DNA of 64,000 bases, from positions 1 to 64,000 of the forward strand of contig NZ_WKJL01000007.1 of the NCBI RefSeq assembly GCF_009674565.1, written 5' to 3'. The translations under genes were made by a program, and so were the position numbers. Positions 36,941 through 49,153 of this stretch are shown here, in pieces. Source of the DNA: Duganella aquatilis (GTDB taxonomy: Bacteria > Pseudomonadota > Gammaproteobacteria > Burkholderiales > Burkholderiaceae_D). Positions within the stretch are counted from its first letter, which is position 1. Each line of letters begins with the position of its first letter. The notes under the pieces are model-generated. The model did not search any database and was not told the DNA's origin. It was given only the letters and a program-made list of their open reading frames with translations.

Positions 36941-39412
36941 TCAGCCCTGGCCGGGCTTGAAGTGCATGCGTTTCATGGCCGGCGCCAGACCTTTGGCCGA
37001 CTTGGCGTAATCGTCCCACGGCGCGTTGCCGACATCCAGCCGGGTGTGGACGTTGGCGACGTTCCAATGATCCGCGCCCTGCAAGCCATCCAGCTCCTCC
37101 CAGGTGATCGGCACCGAAATGCCCAGACCGGGCCGCGTGCGTGCCGACCACGCGCTGACGGTGGTGGCGCCACGTCCGTTGCGCAGGTAGTCGATGAAGA
37201 TCTTGCCGACGCGGTTGCGCGGCCCGCTCTTCAGCACAAAGCGTTCCGGTATCGTCTCCGCCATATGCGCAACGATGGCTTGCGAGAAGGCCTTCACGTC
37301 ATCCCAGCCGTAGCCTGGCTTGATCGGCACCACCACGTGCAGGCCCTTGCCGCCGCTGGTCTTCAGGAAGGCCGGCAATTCCAGCTGCGCCAGGAAGGCG
37401 CGCATCAGCTGCGCCGCCTCCTTGACCTGGTCCCAGGTGACACCCTTGCCGGGATCGAGGTCGAAGATCATGCGGTTAGGTTTTTGGTAGCTGCTGCCGT
37501 TGGCGTTTTGCGTGTGCAGTTCGATCACGTTCATTTGCGCTGCCGACAGCAAACCCTCCTCCGTCGGCACTTCCAGCATCGGCGGATGATCCGGGTCCAG
37601 CGACTGCTTGAACTGCTTCACGCCAGGCATGCGCGAGACCTCGGCGTGCTTCTGGAAGAACAGTTCTCCGCCCACGCCCTCCGGCGCGCGCACCAGCGAT
37701 ACCGGGCGGCCTTTCAGGTGCGGCAGCATCAGCGACGCCACCAGCGCGTAGTAGCGCACCAGCGTCATTTTGGTGGCGCCGCTTTGCTTGTCGATGACGC
37801 GGTCGGGATTGGTGATTTTCAGTGACTCGGGCAGCTTGCCCTCGACGGCTTGTTCGCGCCCGATGGCGCTGGCTTTCTTGTCCATGCGAAGTCCTTTGAA
37901 TACGGCATGCCGGATCGAGCCGGAATGCGTCCATTCGCCGAACGCGACTTCCGCCACCAGCACCGGCTTGAGCCAGTGAGCTTTTTTGGCGATGTCGCGG
38001 CTAGGCGCGAACGGGCTTTTGTCGGCGACCTGCTTGTCCATCTTTGCTTTCAGCTCGGCCAGCGAGGTGGCGTTGAAGCCGCTGCCGACGTTGCCGGCGT
38101 ATTGCAGCTTGCCGTCCTTGTCGTAGGTACCGAGCAGCAGCGAGCCGAAGCCGCTGCGCGCGCCTTGCGGATCGGTATAGCCGCCGATGACGAATTCCTG
38201 GCGCTGGCCGCATTTCAGTTTGATCCAGGCGCCGCTGCGGCGCGCGGTGTAGCGCGAGTCGCGGCGCTTGCCAATGATGCCTTCAAGGCCCATCTGGCAG
38301 GCGGCGGCGATCATGTCCTGCGGCGACGCGCTGAGGGCGGTGCTGAAACGGATGGTGTCGTTGGCGCGCTTCTTTAACACGTCCGCCAGGATGGCGCGGC
38401 GTTCTTCCAGCGGCAGTTCGCGCAGGTCGTGGCCGTTGTGGAACGGCAGGTCGAACAGGAAGTAGACGATGTCGCCGGGATGTTCTTCGTCGAAGGCGTT
38501 TTGCAGCAGGCCGAAGTCGGGACGGCCGTTGTCGTCGTGGACGACGATTTCGCCGTCGTACCAGCCGGAGGGCAGCTTCATCTTGCTCAGTGCGGCGTGC
38601 AGCGGTTGCAGCTTGTGCGTCCAGTCGTTGCCGTTGCGGGTGATCAGGCGGAGGTCCTTGCCGTCCACGCGCGCCAGCAGCCGGTAGCCGTCGAACTTGA
38701 CTTCGAATAGCCATTCCTCAGCCGATGCCGGCGGAGCGTCGACCAGCGTGGCCAGTTGCGGCGACAGCGTTTTGGGCAGTGCGGCTTTCGGTGCGGCGCG
38801 TTCGTCGGCGGCGGCCGCACGCGGCGACACGACCGGCTCGGAGGCAGACGATACGCCGGCGGGCATCGGCAGCGCCCTGACGCTGTCGGGCATCTCGTCG
38901 ACCACGCTGAACTCTTCGGCCGGCCGCGCATAGTCGTCCTTCTCCTTGATCAGCAGCCACGGCTCCTGCTTCTCGCTCTTGCCTTTCATTCGCACCAGCA
39001 CCCAGCGGCCGTGCATCTTGTGGCCGTGGATCTCGAATTTCAGATTGCCGGCCGCCAGCGCCTTGCGCGGATCGTCCAGCGGCTGCCACGTGCCCTTGTC
39101 CCAGATGATGACCTTGCCCGCACCATACTGCCTGGGCGGTATCGTGCCTTCAAAGTCGTTATAAGAGATGGGATGGTCCTCGACGTGCACCGCCATGCGC
39201 TTGTCGTGCGTGTCGTAGCTCGGGCCTTTCGGCACGGCCCAGCTCATCATCACGCCGTCCAGCTCCAGCCGGAAATCGTAATGCAGCCGCGAAGCCCAGT
39301 GCTTCTGGATGACGAACGCCAGCGCCTCCCTGCCCTCGTCGCCGCCTTCGGCAGGTTCGGGGGTGATGGCGAAGTTGCGTTTGGCCTGGTAGGTTTTGAG
39401 GGCGTCTTTCAT
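36941..39412 (-). CDS. ligD: Multifunctional ATP-dependent DNA ligase LigD
   Basis: 823 aa with the domain order phosphoesterase, ligase, polymerase. Phosphoesterase (about 1-160): FVIQKHWASRLHYDFRLELDG and HVEDHPISYNDFEGTIP. Ligase (about 220-520): the adenylated Lys in FEVKFDGYRLLARVDG, plus the GEIVVHDDNGRPDF and EGIIGKRRDSRYTA motifs. Polymerase (about 540-823): the DLDP metal site in MIFDLDPGKGVTW, and SGGKGLHVVVPI. It trims, fills and seals double-strand breaks held by Ku. Order and length match the Pseudomonas type. Confidence 0.96.
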   Translation of the reverse strand: MKDALKTYQAKRNFAITPEPAEGGDEGREALAFVIQKHWASRLHYDFRLELDGVMMSWAVPKGPSYDTHDKRMAVHVEDHPISYNDFEGTIPPRQYGAGKVIIWDKGTWQPLDDPRKALAAGNLKFEIHGHKMHGRWVLVRMKGKSEKQEPWLLIKEKDDYARPAEEFSVVDEMPDSVRALPMPAGVSSASEPVVSPRAAAADERAAPKAALPKTLSPQLATLVDAPPASAEEWLFEVKFDGYRLLARVDGKDLRLITRNGNDWTHKLQPLHAALSKMKLPSGWYDGEIVVHDDNGRPDFGLLQNAFDEEHPGDIVYFLFDLPFHNGHDLRELPLEERRAILADVLKKRANDTIRFSTALSASPQDMIAAACQMGLEGIIGKRRDSRYTARRSGAWIKLKCGQRQEFVIGGYTDPQGARSGFGSLLLGTYDKDGKLQYAGNVGSGFNATSLAELKAKMDKQVADKSPFAPSRDIAKKAHWLKPVLVAEVAFGEWTHSGSIRHAVFKGLRMDKKASAIGREQAVEGKLPESLKITNPDRVIDKQSGATKMTLVRYYALVASLMLPHLKGRPVSLVRAPEGVGGELFFQKHAEVSRMPGVKQFKQSLDPDHPPMLEVPTEEGLLSAAQMNVIELHTQNANGSSYQKPNRMIFDLDPGKGVTWDQVKEAAQLMRAFLAQLELPAFLKTSGGKGLHVVVPIKPGYGWDDVKAFSQAIVAHMAETIPERFVLKSGPRNRVGKIFIDYLRNGRGATTVSAWSARTRPGLGISVPITWEELDGLQGADHWNVANVHTRLDVGNAPWDDYAKSAKGLAPAMKRMHFKPGQG

Positions 39413-39567
39413 CCCGTCAGACTATGCCCGTCCGCGTCGCAGAACCGTGCGTTGGCGAACATGTAAGCGATTGTAAAGGCCGTCAACGCTTGCTTTCCGG
39501 GCCGCGTTTTCTGCTCAGTGACACGGGAATTGTCCCGGCCCTGAAACCTTACTAAAGGATGTATATC

Positions 39568-39900
39568 ATGACCAAAGTAATCGCTACCCTGATCGCCGGC
39601 CTGTTCGCTACCGCTGCATTCGCACAGACCCCAGCTCCTGCTGCCGCCAAGGCTGAAGCCAAGGAAACCAAAACCGCCGCCAAGGCGGAAGCCAAGGAAA
39701 CCAAGGCTGAGATCAAGGCAGAAGCCAAGACCGCCAAGGTAGAAGCCGACGCCAAGAAAGACGTCGCCGTCGCCAAGGCCGAGGAAAAATCCGACAAGGC
39801 GGACGCTCACGCCAAAGCCACCAAAACCAAAGCCAAGGCCCACGCCAAAGCTGAAAAAGCAGAAGCCGCAGCCACGCCGGCGCCTGTCGCCACCAAGTAA
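39568..39900 (+). CDS. Exported Lys/Ala-rich low-complexity protein
   Basis: 110 aa from the ATG at 39568, with AAAGGA 8 nt upstream; an ATG at 39559 would overlap that site. A signal peptide (MTKVIATLIAGLFATAAFA) is followed by QTPAPA and then repeats of AKAEAKETK type, almost entirely Ala, Lys, Glu and Thr. The mature protein is highly charged and probably helical or disordered in the periplasm. Similar small Ala/Lys-rich exported proteins are common, but I know no defined function. A strong terminator follows. Confidence 0.75.
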   Translation: MTKVIATLIAGLFATAAFAQTPAPAAAKAEAKETKTAAKAEAKETKAEIKAEAKTAKVEADAKKDVAVAKAEEKSDKADAHAKATKTKAKAHAKAEKAEAAATPAPVATK

Positions 39901-39921
39901 TCACGTCGCTTCAGGCGTAAA

Positions 39922-39947
39922 AAAAGCGGACCTTTCGGTCCGCTTTT
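39922..39947 (+). terminator. Rho-independent terminator, usable in both directions
   Basis: AAAAGCGGACC, loop TTTC, GGTCCGCTTTT, with a continuing T-rich tail to 39953. The A-run on the left side provides a T-tract for the convergent efflux operon as well. Confidence 0.88.
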
Positions 39948-39964
39948 ATTTTGCTTCAATGGCG

Positions 39965-41470
39965 TTATTGCTGCGCCACCGTCTGCGCCGGTGCACCGGC
40001 ATCCCAGCCGCCGCCCAGCGCGCGGATCAGCGCCACCGTGGTGACCGCGCGATTGCCGCGCAACTGCACCGCAGTACGTTCCACCGTCGCCTGGTTGCGC
40101 TGTGCATCCAGCAGTTCGAGGTAGCTCGAACGGCCGGCGCTGTACAGCTTCTGCGCCAGGTCGGCCGAACGACGCGCGGAAACCACCGCTTCGTCGATCT
40201 GGGCCGTCTGGCCGGCCAGGATGCGCAGGCCCGCCAGGTTGTCTTCAACCTCGGCAAACGCCGTCAGCACGCTTTGGCGATAGGTACCGACCGACTCCTC
40301 CAGCGCACCTTCGCTGCGGGTGATGTTGGACTTGTTGCGGCCACCATCGATCAGCGGCATCGACAGCGCCGCGCCCAGCAGCCACGAACGGCTGCTCCAC
40401 TTGAACACGTCGGCCACGGTGTTACCCGAGATGCCGCCCGCATTAGCGTTCAGCATCAGCGACGGGAACATCGCCGAACGGGCCACGCCGATGCGGGCGT
40501 TGGCCGCTTCCATCGCGCGCTGTGCGGCGGCGATGTCGGGACGGCGCTCCAGCAGCGACGATGGCAGGCCGGCTGGAATCACCGGCAGCAGCGCCGTGTC
40601 CAGCAGTGGGCTGTTGCCCGCCGTGTAGCTGGCCGCCGGCTTGCCCAGCAGGACAGCCAGCGCATGCTCGGTGGTCACGCGCTGACGTTGCAGGCCGATG
40701 GCTTCCGCCTTCGACGTCGCCAGCTCGGTCTTGGCACGCGACAGATCGAATTCGCCGATGTCGCCCAGGTCGAAACGACGCTGATTGACCTTGACGTTTT
40801 CTTCGCGGGTCTGCACCGTGCGGTTCAGCGTTTCCAGCTCGGCGTCGGTGGAACGCAGACGGAAGTAGGTCTGCGCCACGTCGGCCTGCACCGACAGCAG
40901 CACCGAACGGTAGGTCGCTTCGACCGATGCCGCATCGCCGCGCGCCGCGGCGACGTTGGACGATACGCGGCCGAACAGGTCGACCTCGTAGCTTGCGGTC
41001 AGGTTGGCGCTGAACACCTTGGCCGGCGCCACCGGCGTACCGGCCGGCAGGCCCAGTTCCACGTCCGACTGGCGCAGGCGCTGGGCGCCGACACCGACGC
41101 CGACTTGCGGAATGCGGTCCGCTTCGGCGATGCCGGCGATAGCGCGGGCCTGCTTGACGCGGGCGGCGGCCACCGCCAGGTTGGCGTTGGCGCGGGTGGC
41201 TTCGTTGATCAGCTCATTCAGGGCCGGATCGTTGAACGCCAGCCACCACTCGCCGCGCGGCTGCGCTTCGGCGGCTTGCGCCTGTTTCCAGGTGCTGCCG
41301 TCGGCCGCCGTCTTGGTCGGCAGGTCCGCCGCGACAGGCAGCTGCGATTCCTTGAACGCGGTCGGCACGTCCATCGCAGGTTGCTTGAACTCCGGCGCTG
41401 CGCATGCGGTCATCAGCAAGGCCGCCAGGATGGGCGCTACGCCCTTAGCGATCATATGCAGCTTGTTCAT
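39965..41470 (-). CDS. RND efflux outer-membrane lipoprotein (OprM/NodT family)
   Basis: 501 aa. A lipoprotein signal ends in LLMTAC, so the first mature residue is a lipidated Cys. Two TolC-type repeats contain the segments NANLAVAAARVKQARAIAG and RSWLLGAALSMPLIDGGRNKSNI. It forms the outer-membrane channel for the inner-membrane pump encoded 1 bp upstream in the operon. Third gene of the MFP-RND-OMF order. Confidence 0.94.
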   Translation of the reverse strand: MNKLHMIAKGVAPILAALLMTACAAPEFKQPAMDVPTAFKESQLPVAADLPTKTAADGSTWKQAQAAEAQPRGEWWLAFNDPALNELINEATRANANLAVAAARVKQARAIAGIAEADRIPQVGVGVGAQRLRQSDVELGLPAGTPVAPAKVFSANLTASYEVDLFGRVSSNVAAARGDAASVEATYRSVLLSVQADVAQTYFRLRSTDAELETLNRTVQTREENVKVNQRRFDLGDIGEFDLSRAKTELATSKAEAIGLQRQRVTTEHALAVLLGKPAASYTAGNSPLLDTALLPVIPAGLPSSLLERRPDIAAAQRAMEAANARIGVARSAMFPSLMLNANAGGISGNTVADVFKWSSRSWLLGAALSMPLIDGGRNKSNITRSEGALEESVGTYRQSVLTAFAEVEDNLAGLRILAGQTAQIDEAVVSARRSADLAQKLYSAGRSSYLELLDAQRNQATVERTAVQLRGNRAVTTVALIRALGGGWDAGAPAQTVAQQ

Positions 41471-41471
41471 A

Positions 41472-44660
<3,189 letters not shown>

Positions 44661-44666
44661 TTTTAA

Positions 44667-45893
44667 TTATTCCTTGGTGGTGCCAGTCTTGGCGACTGCA
44701 ACTTTCTCTTCTTTTTTAGCCGCATTGGTGGCCAGCGGATCGGCGTCCATCGGCACAATGTTCGGCGTGATCGGCGCGCCTGGCTTGACGCGCTGCAGGC
44801 CGTTGACAACGATCTTCTCGCCTGGCTTCAGGCCGTCGCGCACCACGCGCAGGCCGTCGACTTGCTGGCCCAGCGTGACCGGACGGTATTCGGCCTTGTT
44901 GTCCTTGCCGACCACGAACACGAACTTGCGGTCCTGGTCGGTATTGACGGCGCGGTCGTTGATCAGCAGCGTCGACTTGGCGCCGGTGCTGCCGGCCAGT
45001 TGCACGCGGGCGAACAGGCCGGGCACCAGCAGGCCGTCGGCGTTGGCCAGGGTGGCGCGCATGCGCACCGAGCCGCTGCGCGGGTCGAGCTGGTTGTCGA
45101 CGAATTCCAGCTTGCCTTCGTGCGGGAAGCCGGTTTCGTTGGCCAGGCCGATCTTCACGGTGGCAGGCTTGCCCTGGTGGGCGGCGGCGCCGACGCGCAG
45201 ATAGGTGTCTTCGTCACCGTCGAAGGAGGCGTAGATCTGGTCCAGCGACACCACCGAGGTCAGCACGGCCGAGGCGTCGACCAGGTTGCCCAGCGTGATT
45301 TCCGCTTTCGACACGCGGCCGTTGATCGGCGACGTCACCTGGGTGTAGCTCAGGTTCAGCTTGGCCGCTTCGTACTGGGCCTGGGCCGCGTGGGCATCGG
45401 CGTCCAGCTGCTTGAAGCTCGATGCCGAGGTGTCGTATTCGCGCTGGGCGATGGCTTTGTCGGCCAGCAGTTTCTCGGCGCGGGCCAGTTCCACCTTGGC
45501 CAGTTCCACCTTGGCGCGGGCCGAGTTGGCGGCCGCTTCGGCGCGGTTGGCTTCGGCCTGGAACGGACGCGGATCGATCACGAACAGCACGTCGCCCTTC
45601 TTGACCTGCGAACCCGGCTTGAAGTTGATCGCGGTGATGAAGCCGCCGACGCGCGGACGGATCTGCACTTGTTCGATGGCTTCCAGGCGGCCCGAGAACT
45701 CCTGGGTTTCAATAATGCTTTTCTCGACCACGGCAGCTGCCGAGACCGGTGGACCGCCCGCGCCTGCAGGTGCTTCCGCTGCCTTGCCGGTGGCCTCGCC
45801 ACAGCCGGACAGTGAAATTGCGGCCAGGCCCGCCAGTGCCATGGCGGCGACCAGCGGTCGCGCCACGGCAGACATTGATTTAATGGTTTTCAT
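44667..45893 (-). CDS. RND efflux periplasmic adaptor (membrane fusion protein)
   Basis: 408 aa from the ATG at 45893, with AAGGAATTAAC upstream; a frame to 45938 is open but unsupported. A lipobox (AAISLSGC, near residues 24-31) indicates inner-membrane lipid anchoring. Lipoyl halves flank an alpha-helical hairpin (EAAANSARAKVELAKVELARAEKLLADKAIAQREYD), followed by a beta-barrel domain with INGRVSKAEITLGNLV. First gene of the operon. The upstream 144 bp (45894-46037) shows no operator I can define. Confidence 0.94.
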   Translation of the reverse strand: MKTIKSMSAVARPLVAAMALAGLAAISLSGCGEATGKAAEAPAGAGGPPVSAAAVVEKSIIETQEFSGRLEAIEQVQIRPRVGGFITAINFKPGSQVKKGDVLFVIDPRPFQAEANRAEAAANSARAKVELAKVELARAEKLLADKAIAQREYDTSASSFKQLDADAHAAQAQYEAAKLNLSYTQVTSPINGRVSKAEITLGNLVDASAVLTSVVSLDQIYASFDGDEDTYLRVGAAAHQGKPATVKIGLANETGFPHEGKLEFVDNQLDPRSGSVRMRATLANADGLLVPGLFARVQLAGSTGAKSTLLINDRAVNTDQDRKFVFVVGKDNKAEYRPVTLGQQVDGLRVVRDGLKPGEKIVVNGLQRVKPGAPITPNIVPMDADPLATNAAKKEEKVAVAKTGTTKE

Positions 45894-46037
45894 GTTAATT
45901 CCTTTTTGTATGAAAATAATTAATGGAAAAGGCGGCACCGGGCGGTCTCAACGAAAATCGAGAAAACACGGTACTAACGCCCCGCTGGCAAGCCAATGGG
46001 GACGTGACTCTACATACTGCTTAAGGGGTGGGAAATC

Positions 46038-46901
46038 CTATGCGGCCGGCGGCGTCTCGGACCGCTCCAGGCCAGCAATGAAGCTGGCGATTTCTCCAAG
46101 CGCCTGACATCGGCAAGCACATTCGTTGCGTGCCCCCACATCGTTCAGGGGCGCCGGCTGCATGCGCCGGACCGTGGTTTTGACACCGCAGGAAATCAGC
46201 TTGGCGCCGTATTGTTCCGCTTCGTCGCGCAGCGGATCGTCTTCGGTCGACAGGATGAGTGCCGGCGGCAGGTTTTTCAAACGGCTCGACTGCAGCGGCG
46301 ATGCGTAGGGGTGCGTGCGGTCGGCGGCGTTCGGCAGATAGCCGCGGTAGGCCTTGGCGCAGGCGTCGGCCACGTCCAGCAGCTCCGGCGCTTGCAGCTC
46401 GCGCATCGAGCAGGTGGTCAGGCCCGGGTCCAGCATCGGCATCACCAGAATCTGGCCGGCCAGCAGCGGACCGCCGCGGTCGCGCGCCATCAGCGCGCAG
46501 ACGGCCGCCAGGTTGGCGCCGGCTTCAATGCCGGCCACCAGCAGCTGCTTGCCGCTCCAACCCAGCTTGGCCTTGTTCTTCTTGGCCCACAGCAGTACCG
46601 CGTGTGCATCTTCCACCGCGGCCGGGAACGGTTTTTCGGTCGCCAGTGTATAAGCAGAGGCTAGCACCGCGACGTGCTGGCTGTCGTCTGCCAAATGGCG
46701 GAGGAACATGTCCGCATCTTCCAGGTCGCCGCCGACGAAACCGCCGGCATGGAAGAAGACCAGCAGCATGTCGCGCTTGGCGCCGGCATCGCCGCTGGTA
46801 TAGAGGCGCGCCGCCAGCGGACCTTCCGCGCCCTTCACTTCCAGGCTGCGGATTTTCAGTTGGTCCGACAAGGTCGGCAAAGCCTCTACGGGATTGTTCA
46901 T
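46038..46901 (-). CDS. Alpha/beta-hydrolase (HSL-like) homologue lacking catalytic serine
   Basis: 287 aa from the ATG at 46901, chosen because it overlaps the stop of the upstream small gene as ATGA. It follows the hormone-sensitive-lipase fold: FFHAGGFVGGD replaces the HGGGF oxyanion motif, and ALILSTEDDPLRDEAEQYGAKL matches the catalytic Asp region. But the nucleophile elbow reads GIEAG instead of GDSAG, so Ser is replaced by Glu, and the expected C-terminal GMxHxF histidine is absent (RRMQPAPLND). It is therefore probably not an esterase. The Cys-rich NECACRCQALG near the end is unusual. Confidence 0.7.
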   Translation of the reverse strand: MNNPVEALPTLSDQLKIRSLEVKGAEGPLAARLYTSGDAGAKRDMLLVFFHAGGFVGGDLEDADMFLRHLADDSQHVAVLASAYTLATEKPFPAAVEDAHAVLLWAKKNKAKLGWSGKQLLVAGIEAGANLAAVCALMARDRGGPLLAGQILVMPMLDPGLTTCSMRELQAPELLDVADACAKAYRGYLPNAADRTHPYASPLQSSRLKNLPPALILSTEDDPLRDEAEQYGAKLISCGVKTTVRRMQPAPLNDVGARNECACRCQALGEIASFIAGLERSETPPAA

Positions 46902-47107
46902 TGTTGCACCGTTCCCAATTCGTTGGAGGACAACATGCTGGCGGGATCGCACGGCTTATCGCCGCTGGCGACCAGCGTCAAGGCGCGTACGCCGCGAACC
47001 TCCGATTTGGCCGTATGTGAATAGGCGTCGGTATATACCACGCCTGCCAGTGCAACCGACGTCAGCGTCAGTGCTATCGTTGCGAAAATTGCATCCCGAT
47101 ATTTCAT
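46898..47107 (-). CDS. Small exported or membrane-anchored protein, unknown
   Basis: 69 aa. A strong ribosome site (AAGGAGG) precedes the ATG at 47107. Residues about 6-24 form a hydrophobic segment (AIFATIALTLTSVALAGVV), followed by a polar tail with a single Cys (SGDKPCDPASML). It could be a cleaved signal peptide or a single anchor. Its stop overlaps the hydrolase-homologue start by 4 bp, so the two are translationally coupled. It is divergent from the LysR gene, which may control it. Family not recognised. Confidence 0.65.
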   Translation of the reverse strand: MKYRDAIFATIALTLTSVALAGVVYTDAYSHTAKSEVRGVRALTLVASGDKPCDPASMLSSNELGTVQQ

Positions 47108-47198
47108 GATAAGTCCTCCTTTCTTCGTCTTTTACTTTGTGCAGTACAGCAATCTTAAACTTGTTCTACAATCCGATAAATAAGGCAAAGTCGAATTG

Positions 47199-47220
47199 AT
47201 TGTTCAGGATCTTGAACAAT
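47199..47220. promoter_or_regulatory. LysR-type operator between divergent genes
   Basis: ATTGTTCA, spacer GGATCT, TGAACAAT: perfect 8-bp arms, ending 11 bp before the LysR start at 47232. An extra half-site TTGTTC lies at 47161-47166, towards the divergent small gene. This layout suits autorepression plus control of the divergent operon. Confidence 0.68.
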
Positions 47221-47231
47221 AAGGACCAAAG

Positions 47232-48182
47232 ATGAATAAACTTCAAGCGATGGAAGTATTTGTGCAGGTGGTGGACGCCGGCGGCTTCACGCGTGCGGCG
47301 GAAAACATGAAACTGCCCAAGGCCACCGTCTCCACCTTGATCCAGGCGCTGGAAACCTCGCTGGCGGTCAAGCTGCTGCACCGGACCACCCGCCACGTCA
47401 GCGTCACCGCCGACGGCGCCGCTTATTACGAGCGCTGCCTGCGCATCCTGTCCGACGTGCGCGAGGCCGAGGAATCGCTGTCGCGCACCCGGCTCAGCCC
47501 CAGCGGACGGCTGCGGGTCGACGCCCCGACCGGCCTGGCCAGCGATGTCATCGTGCCGGCCCTGCCGCAGTTTTTCGAGCTGTATCCGGACATCCAGCTG
47601 GAACTGGGCTGCAGCGACCGCCCGGTGGACCTGGTCGAGGAAGGCGTCGACTGCGCGGTGCGCGGCGGCGCGCTGGGCGATTCCAGCCTGATCGCGCGCC
47701 GGGTCGGCATCCTGCAATTCACCACCGGCGCCTCGCCGGCCTACCTGGAGCGCTACGGCCGTCCGGCGCACCCCAACGATTTGCTGCGTCACCGTTGCGT
47801 CAACTATTTTTCCGCCCGTACCGGTAAAATCTTCGACTGGGACTTTACCCGCGACGGCGAACGGGTACAGGTTGCGCTGCCCGGCCATATCGCCCTGAAC
47901 GACAGCAACGCCTATATCGCGGCCGGCATGGCGGGCCTGGGCATCGTGCAGATGGCCAGCTTCATGATGGAACCGCTGCTCAGGGACGGCCGCTTCGAGA
48001 TCATACTCAACGACTGGGTCAGCGATCCGCTGCCGATCCACGTGGTGTACCCGCAGAACCGCCACCTGTCGGCCAAGGTGCGCGTGTTTGTCGAATGGGT
48101 CGCCGAACTGTTTTCCAACCATCCCGGTATGCGCTTGCCGAAAATGACCGCGCGTGCCCCTTCTTTTGAGGTTGCCTTATGA
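47232..48182 (+). CDS. LysR family transcriptional regulator
   Basis: 316 aa. Residues 1-60 are the LysR winged helix (MNKLQAMEVFVQVVDAGGFTRAAENMKLPKATVSTLIQALE), followed by LLHRTTRHVSVTADGAAYYERC. The effector domain belongs to the DsdC/YafC-like set with LRVDAPTGLASDVIVPALP. It overlaps the downstream dehydrogenase by 4 bp (ATGA), so that enzyme is co-transcribed and the inducer may be related to its 2-hydroxyacid substrate. Confidence 0.93.
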   Translation: MNKLQAMEVFVQVVDAGGFTRAAENMKLPKATVSTLIQALETSLAVKLLHRTTRHVSVTADGAAYYERCLRILSDVREAEESLSRTRLSPSGRLRVDAPTGLASDVIVPALPQFFELYPDIQLELGCSDRPVDLVEEGVDCAVRGGALGDSSLIARRVGILQFTTGASPAYLERYGRPAHPNDLLRHRCVNYFSARTGKIFDWDFTRDGERVQVALPGHIALNDSNAYIAAGMAGLGIVQMASFMMEPLLRDGRFEIILNDWVSDPLPIHVVYPQNRHLSAKVRVFVEWVAELFSNHPGMRLPKMTARAPSFEVAL

Positions 48183-49150
48183 CTGAATCCCACCGCATCG
48201 TCTTCCTCGACCGCGACAGCGTGATCGCCAATGTCCGCAAGCCGGCGTTCCAGCACGAGTGGACCGAGTATCCGGCCACCGGCGCCGGCGACGCCGTGCA
48301 GCGCCTGCGCGAGGCCCGCGCCACCATCGCCATTACCAACAAGGTGCCGCTGTCGGCGGACGACCTGGCGCAGCTGCCGGACCTGAAGCTGATCGCGGTG
48401 GCCGCCACCGGCACCAACATCGTCGACCTGGCGGCGGCGCGCGAACGCGGCATCGTCGTCACCAACATCCGCAACTACGCGGTGCATACGCTGCCGGAGC
48501 ATACCTTTGCCCTGATCCTGGCGCTGCGCCGCCAGCTGGTGGCCTACCGCGAGGATATCGAGGCCGGCCTGTGGCAGAAGTCCGAGCGCTTCTGCCTGTT
48601 CGGCCATCCGATCGCCGACCTGGCCGGCAGCCGCCTTGGCCTGTTCGGCTACGGCGCGCTGGGCAAGGCGACCGCGCAGATCGCCCGCGCGTTCGGCATG
48701 GAAGTCATCGTCCACAACCGCTCGCCGCTGCCCGATGCGGCGGCAGACGGCGTGCGCGAAGCGGGCTTCGACGAAGTGCTGGAAACCTCCGACGTGATCA
48801 GCCTGCACCTGCCGCTGACCGACGCCACCCGCAATATGATCAGCGCCAAGGAACTGATCCGCATGAAGCGCAGCGCCCTGCTGATCAACACCGCGCGCGG
48901 CGGCCTGGTGGATGAGGAAGCGCTGGCCGACGCCCTGCGCAGCGGCCTGATCGCCGGCGCCGGCTTCGACGTGCTGGTGACGGAACCGCCGCCGGCCGAC
49001 AACGTACTGCTCAACCTGCGCCTGCCGAACTTCATCCTGACGCCGCATTCGGCCTGGGCCAGCACCCAGGCCATGCAGACGCTGGTCGACCAGTTGATCG
49101 GCAATATCGAGGCCTGGGCCGCCGGCACGCCGCGCAACGTGGTGGCCTGA
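48179..49150 (+). CDS. D-2-hydroxyacid dehydrogenase
   Basis: 323 aa. The NAD motif is GLFGYGALGKA, and the catalytic residues are visible: Arg in INTARGGLVDEEAL, Glu in VTEPPPADN, His in ILTPHSAWAS. The domain order of substrate lobe, coenzyme lobe and terminal helix is normal. It interconverts 2-hydroxy and 2-oxo acids; the exact substrate (glycerate, lactate or similar) is uncertain. Its product could feed the nearby FMN-dependent alpha-hydroxyacid enzyme, but that is inference. Coupled to the LysR gene. Confidence 0.9.
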   Translation: MTESHRIVFLDRDSVIANVRKPAFQHEWTEYPATGAGDAVQRLREARATIAITNKVPLSADDLAQLPDLKLIAVAATGTNIVDLAAARERGIVVTNIRNYAVHTLPEHTFALILALRRQLVAYREDIEAGLWQKSERFCLFGHPIADLAGSRLGLFGYGALGKATAQIARAFGMEVIVHNRSPLPDAAADGVREAGFDEVLETSDVISLHLPLTDATRNMISAKELIRMKRSALLINTARGGLVDEEALADALRSGLIAGAGFDVLVTEPPPADNVLLNLRLPNFILTPHSAWASTQAMQTLVDQLIGNIEAWAAGTPRNVVA

Positions 49151-49153
49151 CGG

